From: Anaerolineae bacterium
GTDB taxonomy: Bacteria; Chloroflexota; Anaerolineae; JAAYZQ01
Direction of reading: 5' to 3'
NCBI GenBank assembly: GCA_016926595.1
Contig: JAFGOG010000097.1
Location: forward strand, 1-10,541
Length of the DNA stretch: 10,541 nucleotides
Shown here: one piece after another, positions 1 through 5,971 of the stretch
How the letters are laid out: the number at the start of each line of letters is the position of its first letter
Numbering within the stretch: position 1 is the first letter of the stretch
Translations under genes and position numbers: made by a program
Notes under the pieces: model-generated
What the model saw: the letters and a program-made list of their open reading frames with translations, nothing else
Told to the model about the DNA's origin: nothing
Databases searched by the model: none

Positions 1-42
1 CGCAGTCCTGATTACTGCCGGATCTTTGCCAGGTGTGAATAA
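1..42 (+). CDS. Possible 3' end of an upstream gene (13 codons, partial)
   Basis: Reading frame 1 is open from the window edge to a TAA at 40-42 and would encode a tail ending in CRIFARCE. The TAA shares its last base with the ATG of the ABC transporter at 42 (TAATG), the usual layout of translationally coupled genes. Half-size ABC exporters often come in tandem pairs with such overlaps, so a partner half-transporter is a reasonable guess for the gene outside the window. Frame 2 is also open across this stretch, and 13 codons are too few to identify a family, so this is a weak call. Confidence 0.3.
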   Translation, partial: RSPDYCRIFARCE

Positions 43-1859
43 TGGGTTTCATCCTTGACGGGCTCGATACCGAAGCCTACGACCGCAACTATAGCGACCG
101 CGAGCTGGTCGCGCGCATCGTGAGTTATTTCAAGCCCCACGGCCGGCAGATGGCGGTCGTGGGGTTGATGATCTTTATGAACTCGGCAGCCGGCACGGGC
201 GGTCCGATCCTGATCTCAAATGGCATCGATCTGATGGCACAGGACCCGTCACTGACCGCGATTCTGCTGCTGGCCAGCGGCGTGCTGCTGCTTGGGGTGG
301 CCGGCTGGGGATTCAATTATGCCCAGCAGTGGTTGTCTGCGCGGGTGGTGGGCAACGTCGTTCTCAAGGTGCGCGAAGACGTGTTCAGCGCCATCATCCA
401 CAACGACCTGTCATTTTACGACGAGCATCCGTCGGGCAAGATTGTCAGCCGGGTGACCTCAGACACACAGGATTTTGCCGAAACGGTAAACCTGACGGTC
501 AGCCTGCTCAGCCAGGTGCTGTTGGTGGTCATCCTGTCGGTAGTGTTGGTCAGCATCAACCTCTGGCTGACATTTTTGTTGCTGGCAATGACACCCCTTG
601 CCGTGGCGCTGGCCCTCAGCTTCCGGCGCATCGCCCGCACCGTCACCCAGCATGCCCGCCGGGTGACGGCCAAGATCAACGCCCAGATCCAGGAGTCGAT
701 CAGCGGCATCGTCGTGGCCAAGAGCTTCAGGCAGGAGCACGCCATCTATGACACCTTCCAGGCCAACAACCGCCAGGCATACCAGGTCGGGCTGCGGCGC
801 GGGCTGACCCTTAACACGATCTTTCCGGTGATGGGCATGGCCTCGGGGCTGGGAATCGCCTCGCTGGTCTACGCCGGCGGCCTGGCCACGCGCGGCGGAG
901 GGATGAGCCCCGGCGACTGGTACCTGTTCATGCAGGCGGTGGGGTTCTATTGGTGGCCACTGCTCAGCATCGCCTCCTTCTGGAGCCAGTTCCAGGACGG
1001 CCTGTCGGCGGCCGAGCGAACTTTTGCCCTGATCGACGCCCAGCCCAAGGTAGTCCAGGTCGCCGCCGAGCCGGTGGACCGGCTGAACGGCCAGATCGAG
1101 TTCCGCAACATGGAATTCACCTACACGGGCAATGAAGTAGTGCTGCCTGGCTTTTCGCTGGATATCCGGCCCAGGGAGACGCTGGCGCTGGTGGGCCATA
1201 CGGGGGCGGGCAAGAGCAGCATCGCCCGGCTGATCGGCCGATTCTACGAGTTCCAGGAAGGGGAGCTGCTGATCGACGGCCGCGATATCCGCCGGTTCGA
1301 CCTGCAGCAGTACCGGCAGCAGATCGGCGTGGTGCCCCAGGAACCGTTCCTCTTTTCGGGCACAGTGCGCGACAACATCCGCTACGGCCATCCCGACGCC
1401 TCCGACGACCTGGTGCGCGAGGCGGCCATGCGCATCAGCAAGGGCGAGTGGCTCGACGGTCTGTCGGCCGGGCTGGACACCGACGTGGGCGAGCGAGGGG
1501 CCAACCTGTCGATGGGCCAGCGGCAGTTGGTGGCCCTGGCCCGGGTGCTGCTCAAAGACCCGGCCATCTTTATCCTGGACGAGGCGACTGCCAGCGTCGA
1601 CCCATTCACCGAGGCGCAGATCCAGGAAGGACTGGAGACGATCATGCGCGACCGGACGGCGATCATCATCGCTCACCGGCTGTCCACTGTCCGCCACGCC
1701 GACCGGATCATCGTCATGAAGGAAGGCCAGATCATCGAAGAGGGCACCCACGATCAGTTGATAATGCAGGGCGGCCACTATGCCGAGCTGTACAACACCT
1801 ACTTCCGCCACCAGTCGTTGGATTATGTCGAGAAATTCAAGGAACTGGTAGCAGCCTGA
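42..1859 (+). CDS. ABC exporter half-transporter (fused permease and ATPase, MsbA/BmrA-like)
   Basis: This 605-aa protein has the standard length and order of a type IV (ABCB-like) exporter subunit: a six-helix membrane domain (about residues 35-315) followed by a nucleotide-binding domain (about 345-590). The ATPase core is intact: Walker A GHTGAGKS at 385-392, Q-loop glutamine Q433, signature LSMGQ at 489-493 (one change from LSGGQ), Walker B IFILDE at 509-514 with catalytic glutamate E514, and switch histidine H545. It should therefore hydrolyse ATP to drive export of lipids, drugs or peptides across the cytoplasmic membrane; the substrate cannot be read from sequence. An AGGTG at 31-35 lies six bases before the ATG, which overlaps an upstream TAA. 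Nothing is degenerate, so it could work as a homodimer or as the catalytically competent half of a heterodimer with an unseen upstream gene. The family call is firm. Confidence 0.95.
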   Translation: MGFILDGLDTEAYDRNYSDRELVARIVSYFKPHGRQMAVVGLMIFMNSAAGTGGPILISNGIDLMAQDPSLTAILLLASGVLLLGVAGWGFNYAQQWLSARVVGNVVLKVREDVFSAIIHNDLSFYDEHPSGKIVSRVTSDTQDFAETVNLTVSLLSQVLLVVILSVVLVSINLWLTFLLLAMTPLAVALALSFRRIARTVTQHARRVTAKINAQIQESISGIVVAKSFRQEHAIYDTFQANNRQAYQVGLRRGLTLNTIFPVMGMASGLGIASLVYAGGLATRGGGMSPGDWYLFMQAVGFYWWPLLSIASFWSQFQDGLSAAERTFALIDAQPKVVQVAAEPVDRLNGQIEFRNMEFTYTGNEVVLPGFSLDIRPRETLALVGHTGAGKSSIARLIGRFYEFQEGELLIDGRDIRRFDLQQYRQQIGVVPQEPFLFSGTVRDNIRYGHPDASDDLVREAAMRISKGEWLDGLSAGLDTDVGERGANLSMGQRQLVALARVLLKDPAIFILDEATASVDPFTEAQIQEGLETIMRDRTAIIIAHRLSTVRHADRIIVMKEGQIIEEGTHDQLIMQGGHYAELYNTYFRHQSLDYVEKFKELVAA

Positions 1860-1871
1860 GTGGGGTTGGGA

Positions 1872-1877
1872 TATAAT
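1872..1877 (+). promoter_or_regulatory. -10 box (TATAAT) upstream of the Nudix gene
   Basis: A perfect TATAAT lies just after the ABC transporter stop codon. No convincing -35 hexamer sits 16-19 bases upstream, and there is no TGn extension. It would start transcription near 1884 and give a leader of about 94 bases before the Nudix ATG. The same hexamer occurs upstream of two other genes in this window, which supports its use here, but without a -35 the call is moderate. Confidence 0.4.
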
Positions 1878-1930
1878 AACCATCTGGCAAGATAAGCTGG
1901 TCCGCCTGCGGGCGGTAGAGCCAGAGGGTT
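1878..1930 (+). promoter_or_regulatory. Long stem-loop in the leader of the Nudix gene
   Basis: AACCATCTGGC (1878-1888) pairs with GCCAGAGGGTT (1920-1930) over 11 positions with a single A-G mismatch. Inside is a second perfect hairpin, CCGCC (1902-1906) with GGCGG (1911-1915), closing a TGCG loop. Flanking direct repeats GGTTGGGA (1864-1871 and 1927-1934) and AAGCTGG (1894-1900 and 1934-1940) add to the structure. No T-run follows the right arm, so it is not a standard terminator of the ABC gene. It could be a 5' leader structure, a processed small RNA, or a remnant of a short repeat. Pairing is seen directly; function is unknown. Confidence 0.45.
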
Positions 1931-1977
1931 GGGAAGCTGGTGTTTGGAACAACGATACGAGAAAAGCGAAGGATCCT

Positions 1978-2415
1978 ATGAAACAAGGACAGGTAAGGCC
2001 GATCGCCATCTGCATCTTTCGCCGGGAGGACCAGATCCTGGTTGCAGAATGGTACGATCGGAGCAAGGGCCACCACTTTTACCGGCCGCTGGGCGGCACG
2101 ATCGAGTTTGGCGAGCGCAGCCAGCAGACCATAGAGCGTGAGCTCATGGAAGAGCTCGGCGCCCAGGTGACCGATCTCCGCTATCTGACCACGGTCGAGA
2201 ACCTGTTTGTCTACAACGGGCAGCAGGGTCACGAGATCGTCCTGCTCTACGAAGGAAGCTTTGTCGACCACGCCCTCTACGAGGTAGAAGTGATCAACGG
2301 TCAAGACGACGGCGATGTTCCCCTCAAGGCGGTATGGAAGCGGCTCGATTCGTTCGGCCCCTCCGCGCCGCTCTATCCAGACGGGCTACTAGAACTCTTG
2401 GCAGCTCAAGCTTGA
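1978..2415 (+). CDS. Nudix hydrolase
   Basis: This 145-aa protein carries a complete Nudix box matching GX5EX7REUXEEXGU: G40, E46, R54-E55, E58-E59, G61. The glutamates bind Mg2+ for hydrolysis of a nucleoside diphosphate linked to another group. Length is typical of single-domain cytosolic members. The tail PLYPDGLLELL (131-141) resembles the end of many small Nudix proteins of the NUDIX/ADP-ribose-type group, but the substrate (damaged nucleotide, ADP-ribose, NDP-sugar) cannot be decided. AAGGA at 1969-1973 lies four bases before the ATG and fixes the start. The gene lies 118 bases after the ABC transporter, with its own -10 box and a structured leader, so it is probably transcribed separately. 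It ends facing a lipoprotein gene on the other strand. Confidence 0.92.
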   Translation: MKQGQVRPIAICIFRREDQILVAEWYDRSKGHHFYRPLGGTIEFGERSQQTIERELMEELGAQVTDLRYLTTVENLFVYNGQQGHEIVLLYEGSFVDHALYEVEVINGQDDGDVPLKAVWKRLDSFGPSAPLYPDGLLELLAAQA

Positions 2416-2436
2416 CGGCTCACCCTCCTGTTACAC

Positions 2437-2487
2437 AAACCTGCTGCAGGTTTCTGAGTCTGCGGGAGGTTTTTCAGTTCGGAACTG
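2437..2487. terminator. Terminator-like hairpins between convergent genes
   Basis: The space between the Nudix gene and the opposing lipoprotein gene holds two perfect inverted repeats: AAACCTGC (2437-2444) with GCAGGTTT (2446-2453), and CAGTTC (2475-2480) with GAACTG (2482-2487). An alternative fold pairs AAACCT (2437-2442) with AGGTTT (2467-2472), with GCAG/CTGC nested inside, and runs directly into TTTTTC (2470-2475). That fold is the best fit to an intrinsic terminator for the + strand transcript. Position between converging genes supports a termination role in at least one direction. Confidence 0.5.
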
Positions 2488-2547
2488 GAGGATGACCGGT
2501 GCCCACAGCGGGAATCGAGCTTCCGGGCCAGGTTCTCTAGCAGAGCA

Positions 2548-2994
2548 CTAGGGCAGTTCGGAAAGGAAAGTGTTGATGGCGTCGACGATCTCCAGGACTG
2601 TATCGGGAGTGTCGGCGGCACCATCGACGGCGACCATGTTCTTGACGCGGCCGCCGTCGTTGACGGTGATGCTGTAGGTGTAGCAGTCGTTGCACACGGC
2701 GGACAGTCCGTATGAATCCTCGAACTCGAAGAAGCCCAGGCCGCTGATCTCAGCCAGGAGCGCCTGAACCTGGCTGGACGAAACCGATTTTTCCTCGCCC
2801 CTACCGGTCACTACCCGGCCATCGGGATAGACGGCCCACTGCAAGTCGCTCGGCAGGAGGCCGCCGCTGCGCTGAAATAGGATGGCCACGCCGCCCGTTG
2901 GGTCTGCTGCGGGAGGCGCAGGCACGGGGGTCGTCCCCGCTGTGCAACCGGCCAACACCACGGCCGACAACACAAACAGCACGATTCTTCTCAT
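2548..2994 (-). CDS. Small lipoprotein of unknown function (DUF6438-like pattern)
   Basis: This 148-aa protein starts with a lipoprotein signal: basic MRR, a hydrophobic stretch, and a lipobox LAGC with the lipidated cysteine at C17. A proline/threonine-rich tether (18-33) precedes one globular domain (about 35-148). The domain runs from an LQWAVYPDGRV strand pair (51-61) through a helix ending GFFEFEDSYG (87-96), a CNDC pair (101-104), further strands, and a C-terminal helix. This order recalls DUF6438-type domains, though I cannot confirm the match. The protein should sit on the outer face of the cytoplasmic membrane. I chose the ATG at 2994 over the in-frame GTG at 3006 because a GAGGTG lies just before the ATG. 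It is monocistronic, with its own promoter at 3032-3060. Confidence 0.8.
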   Translation of the reverse strand: MRRIVLFVLSAVVLAGCTAGTTPVPAPPAADPTGGVAILFQRSGGLLPSDLQWAVYPDGRVVTGRGEEKSVSSSQVQALLAEISGLGFFEFEDSYGLSAVCNDCYTYSITVNDGGRVKNMVAVDGAADTPDTVLEIVDAINTFLSELP

Positions 2995-3031
2995 CACCCA
3001 CCTCACGCGAAAATCGGCAAGTCAGAGCTGT

Positions 3032-3060
3032 ATTGTAACTGCAATGGACCAATCGACCAA
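3032..3060 (-). promoter_or_regulatory. Promoter of the lipoprotein gene (TTGGTC-N17-TACAAT)
   Basis: On the - strand, TTGGTC (complement of 3055-3060) and TACAAT (complement of 3032-3037) are separated by exactly 17 bases. Transcription would begin near 3025, giving a leader of about 30 bases before the ATG at 2994. The -35 region lies within a near-repeat in which TTGGTC occurs twice (3046-3051 and 3055-3060), which may be chance or a weak operator. Confidence 0.55.
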
Positions 3061-3109
3061 AATCGGTGGACAGACGATGCGGGAGGAAAGAAGGTTCCCG
3101 TTGGAGGGA

Positions 3110-3137
3110 GTTGCGAAGGCAACCACAGAGGGTTGCC
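3110..3137. repeat. Short palindromic repeat with two overlapping hairpins
   Basis: GTTGC (3110-3114) pairs with GCAAC (3119-3123) around a GAAG loop. The overlapping GGCAACC (3118-3124) pairs perfectly with GGTTGCC (3131-3137) around a six-base loop, and CCTACAG follows. The two stems share bases, so only one can form at a time. The pattern resembles the small GGGGCAACC/GGTTGCC intergenic palindromes found dispersed in many bacterial genomes; that resemblance is from memory. Only one copy is in this window. It lies between the divergent lipoprotein and permease genes. Confidence 0.5.
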
Positions 3138-3169
3138 CCTACAGTATGGGGTAAGGGGGCAGGAAGGAA

Positions 3170-3198
3170 TTCAGGAAGCGCAGGGATGGTGGTATAAT
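3170..3198 (+). promoter_or_regulatory. Extended -10 promoter for a leaderless permease mRNA
   Basis: TATAAT at 3193-3198 is preceded by TGG (3190-3192), giving a full extended -10 (TGnTATAAT). A weak -35, TTCAGG (3170-3175), stands 17 bases upstream. The permease ATG begins at 3205, six bases after the -10 box, so the normal start of transcription would fall on or next to the A of the ATG. No ribosome-binding site can fit in the transcript. This is a textbook arrangement for a leaderless mRNA. Confidence 0.7.
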
Positions 3199-3204
3199 TG
3201 GGGC

Positions 3205-5286
3205 ATGGGTGAGCTGGGATTGTTGGGGTCGCTGGCCCGGCGGAACGTGGCGAAGCACCGGCTGCGCAGCCTGCTGACCGGACTGGCTATCAGCCTGGGG
3301 GTGGGGACGGCGCTGGCCGGGGCGATCGTGGGGCAGGCGGCCGGCAGACAAGCCGGGCAGGTGTCGGCGCAGGGTACGATGGCCAACACGGTCCTGGTAC
3401 AGGCCGGGCTGCTGGCAGCCGGGGGCCTGCTGCTCTTTGCCTCCTGCTTTATCATCCTCAACGCCTTTGGCATGTCGCTGGCGCAGCGGATGCACGACAT
3501 TGGCACGCTGCGGGCGGTGGGCATGACCCGCCGCCAGATGAGGCAGATGGTCCTGGCCGAGGCTGCATTGCTGGGCCTGGCGGGCGCGGCCGGCGGGATC
3601 GCCGCCGGGCTGGGGCTGGGCTGGATCGTGATGCGGGGCATGGGCAACCTGGCCGGTGCGCCGCTCCAGGCGCCGTGGTGGGGGCTGGTCCTCAGCCCGC
3701 TGCTGGGCGTGGCAGTGACGGTGACCGGTGCGCTGCAGCCGGCATGGCGCGCCGGCCGTGTGACGCCACTGGCTGCCATCCGGCCGCTGGAGACGCTGGC
3801 GGCGGGCTGGTACCTGCGCCGGGGTGGACGGCTGGGCATGGCTCTGCTGGTCCTCACTGTGCTGGCAGCGACCGCCTTGGGCCTGCTCGCCAGCCCCACT
3901 ATCTGGGCCAGCCAGGCAGCCAACCTGGCTGCCCAGGCAGCCCTGCTGGCCGCGGCCGTCCTCCTCCTGCCGGCCCTGATCGACCGGCTGGCCGCCCTGT
4001 GCCGGCCCTTCCTGGCACGCCGGCTTGGCGTCGCCGGGCGCCTGGCCGCCGGCAACGCCGGGCGCAACCGGCTGCGCGCCGCGCTGACGGCGGGCGCCAT
4101 GACCGCCGGCCTAGTGGCCATCGTCGCCACCAGCGGGCTGATGACCGCCGGGCTCAAGGGAGGGCTGCGCCGCTTTGGGGCAATGCTCCACGAGGACCTG
4201 TTCGTCGTCCACGACCTGCCACTGCTGGTGGCTTCCGGCAAGCTGTCGGTCGAGAATTTCTACCAGTTCATCGCCGCTGAAGGAGACCGGTTTGAGCTGG
4301 ATCCTGTCGTCGACGCACTACAGCCGCTGGTCGAATCGGGCGCGATCCAGATCGAGCGCCACCGCTTTGTGACGGTCCCGCCCGAGCTGGCTCCCGTGCC
4401 CGGCAGCCCGGCCATCGCCGTGGATCCCGAGACCTTCCTGGAGATCGGCAATTTCGACTTTTACGAGGGCGATGCCCAGGCAGCCCTGGCCTGGATAGAG
4501 CGCGGCCCGGCCGTGCTGATCCAGCCGGTCGTGGCCGAGCGGCTGCGAGTCCGGGTAGGCGACGCCATCCCGGTTCAGACCAGGCAGGGCATCGTCGATT
4601 TCACCGTGGCCGGCATCGGCGGCAGCGGCTGGAATATGACTGTCATGCCGTATGACCAGGCGGTCACTTACCTGGGGGCGACCGGGCCGACGCACATCGG
4701 CATCGTGGCACGGGATAGGTCCGGCGTCGATGCAGCGCTGGCCCAGGTGCGCCAGGCGATCAGCCCCTTTGCCGCGCAAGGCGTGATCGCCTACCATTAT
4801 GACAACTTTTTTGATCCGCTGACCGCCATGGTCGGCCGGCTGGAGAGGCTGATCGACGGGCTGCTGCTCCTGGCAGTGGCAGTTGCCGGGCTGGGGGTGG
4901 TCAATGCCACCGTCGTCAACGTCGCCGAACGGCGGCGCGAGATCGGGCTGCTGCGGGCGGTGGGCGCGACGCGCGGCCAGGTGCGCCGGGCAGTAGTGGC
5001 CGAGGCGGCGCTGCTGGGGCTGATCGCGGCCATCATCGCCGGCGGGCTGGGGCTGCTGATGCTGTTTGCCTGGCTGGTGCTCACTCTGCCAAACGGCACC
5101 ACGTCGGTCGGCGTCCGCCCCGACTGGACGACGGTCCAGATGGTGGCCCTGGCCGCCGGGCGAGACCTGGGCATGGCGTGGGCCGCGGCGCTCATTGGCG
5201 GGCCGCTGGTCGCCGGGCTGGCGGCATATCTCCCAGCCCGCGCTGCCGCAGCGATGAACGTGGTGGAAGCGGCCAGGTACGAGTGA
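3205..5286 (+). CDS. FtsX/MacB-type ABC permease, two permease halves, one large extracytoplasmic domain
   Basis: This 693-aa membrane protein has two FtsX-type permease halves, marked by the cytoplasmic motifs DIGTLRAVG (98-106) and EIGLLRAVG (579-587), each followed by an AEAALLGL helix. TM1 (about 20-45) is joined to TM2 (about 63-92) by only some 17 residues. In the second half, the helix at about 291-316 and the one at about 548-572 enclose a domain of about 220 residues like a MacB periplasmic core. Hydrophobic linker helices lie near 210-265. Members of this family normally couple to a LolD/MacB-like ATPase to move lipids, lipoproteins or peptides or to signal across the membrane; none is seen nearby. 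I reject a TTG start at 3133 because it lies upstream of the promoter and inside the palindromic repeat. The gene overlaps a methyltransferase by four bases. Family firm, substrate unknown. Confidence 0.9.
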   Translation: MGELGLLGSLARRNVAKHRLRSLLTGLAISLGVGTALAGAIVGQAAGRQAGQVSAQGTMANTVLVQAGLLAAGGLLLFASCFIILNAFGMSLAQRMHDIGTLRAVGMTRRQMRQMVLAEAALLGLAGAAGGIAAGLGLGWIVMRGMGNLAGAPLQAPWWGLVLSPLLGVAVTVTGALQPAWRAGRVTPLAAIRPLETLAAGWYLRRGGRLGMALLVLTVLAATALGLLASPTIWASQAANLAAQAALLAAAVLLLPALIDRLAALCRPFLARRLGVAGRLAAGNAGRNRLRAALTAGAMTAGLVAIVATSGLMTAGLKGGLRRFGAMLHEDLFVVHDLPLLVASGKLSVENFYQFIAAEGDRFELDPVVDALQPLVESGAIQIERHRFVTVPPELAPVPGSPAIAVDPETFLEIGNFDFYEGDAQAALAWIERGPAVLIQPVVAERLRVRVGDAIPVQTRQGIVDFTVAGIGGSGWNMTVMPYDQAVTYLGATGPTHIGIVARDRSGVDAALAQVRQAISPFAAQGVIAYHYDNFFDPLTAMVGRLERLIDGLLLLAVAVAGLGVVNATVVNVAERRREIGLLRAVGATRGQVRRAVVAEAALLGLIAAIIAGGLGLLMLFAWLVLTLPNGTTSVGVRPDWTTVQMVALAAGRDLGMAWAAALIGGPLVAGLAAYLPARAAAAMNVVEAARYE

Positions 5287-5963
5287 CAGAAAGCTCTATT
5301 GTCCGGGCCGATTTTGACCGGATTGCGCTGGTTGAGGACGACGATTGGAACCACAACAGCCTCTATCACGGCATGTTGCTCAAGCACGTGCCGCCCCACT
5401 GCCAGACAGCACTGGAGATCGGCTGTGGCACAGGGGCATTTGCCCGGCTGCTGGCCGAGCGCGCCGGCCATGTGCTGGCCCTGGACCTGTCGCCCAACAT
5501 GGTCCGCATCGCCGCCGAGCGTTCGGCTCACTGTCCCAACATCGACTACCAGGTGGGCGACGTGATGGCCTGGACCTTTGCGCCCGGGCAGTTCGACTGC
5601 ATCGCCTCGATTGCAGCCTTGCACCACCTGCCGCTGGAACAGGTTTTGCCGAGGCTCAAACAGGCGCTCAAGCCGGGCGGGGCGCTGCTGATCCTCGACC
5701 TGTTCAAGGCAGAAGGGCTGGCCGGGCTGCTCGGCAGCGCGCTGGCGATGCCGGTGAGCTTGACTCTGCGCCTGCTCAAGACGCGACGGCTCAAAAGCCC
5801 GCAGAAGGCTCGCCAGGCGTGGCAGGCGCATGGGCAGCACGATTTGTACCTGACGCTGTCAAAGGCGCGGCGGGTGTACGGGGCGCTGCTGCCCGGGGCG
5901 AAGGTACGAAAGCACCTGTTGTGGCGGTATTCGGTGGTGTGGAACTCAAGAGCTGGAGCTTGA
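5283..5963 (+). CDS. Class I SAM-dependent methyltransferase
   Basis: This 226-aa protein has the Rossmann-type methyltransferase order. Motif I is LEIGCGTGAFA (44-54), the acidic residue for the SAM ribose is D68 in ALDLSP, the next motif is VGD (91-93), then FDCIASIAALHHLP (104-117), and finally LKPGGALLILDLF (129-141). The N-terminal WNHNSLYHG (22-30) recalls a group of small methyltransferases annotated as UbiE/COQ5-like or simply class I; the acceptor is unknown. The start is a GTG at 5283 that shares GTGA with the permease stop codon, so translation is probably coupled. The open frame extends upstream to an ATG at 5178, but that would overlap the permease by over 100 bases and add residues with no family resemblance. 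It should be cytosolic and cotranscribed with the permease from the promoter at 3170-3198. Confidence 0.9.
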   Translation: MTESSIVRADFDRIALVEDDDWNHNSLYHGMLLKHVPPHCQTALEIGCGTGAFARLLAERAGHVLALDLSPNMVRIAAERSAHCPNIDYQVGDVMAWTFAPGQFDCIASIAALHHLPLEQVLPRLKQALKPGGALLILDLFKAEGLAGLLGSALAMPVSLTLRLLKTRRLKSPQKARQAWQAHGQHDLYLTLSKARRVYGALLPGAKVRKHLLWRYSVVWNSRAGA

Positions 5964-5964
5964 G
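5945..5964. terminator. Small hairpin across the methyltransferase stop codon
   Basis: CTCAAG (5945-5950) pairs perfectly with CTTGAG (5959-5964) around an eight-base loop, and the TGA at 5961-5963 lies in the right arm. It is the only hairpin seen where the methyltransferase and MFS genes converge. No T-run follows on either strand, so it is at best a weak bidirectional terminator. Confidence 0.25.
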
Positions 5965-5971
5965 CGCGCCC

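Noticed and set aside
459..2066. 535-aa open frame on the - strand opposite the ABC transporter
   Set aside because: It lies antisense to an unmistakable ABC exporter, has no recognisable domain and low-complexity H/Q/P-rich composition typical of antisense frames in GC-rich coding DNA.
3133..3204. Upstream TTG start for the permease
   Set aside because: It lies inside the palindromic repeat and upstream of the promoter, and the added residues look non-coding; the family N-terminus begins at the ATG at 3205.
3171..4241. 356-aa - strand frame opposite the permease
   Set aside because: Rich in R, S, A and P with no motif, and antisense to a clear FtsX-type gene; an effect of high GC at third codon positions.
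5178..5282. Earlier ATG start for the methyltransferase
   Set aside because: It would overlap the permease by over 100 bases and add a basic, unrelated stretch; the GTG at 5283 overlapping the stop codon fits the family length.
4797..5840. 347-aa - strand frame spanning the permease/methyltransferase junction
   Set aside because: Antisense to two well-supported genes and without any family signature.
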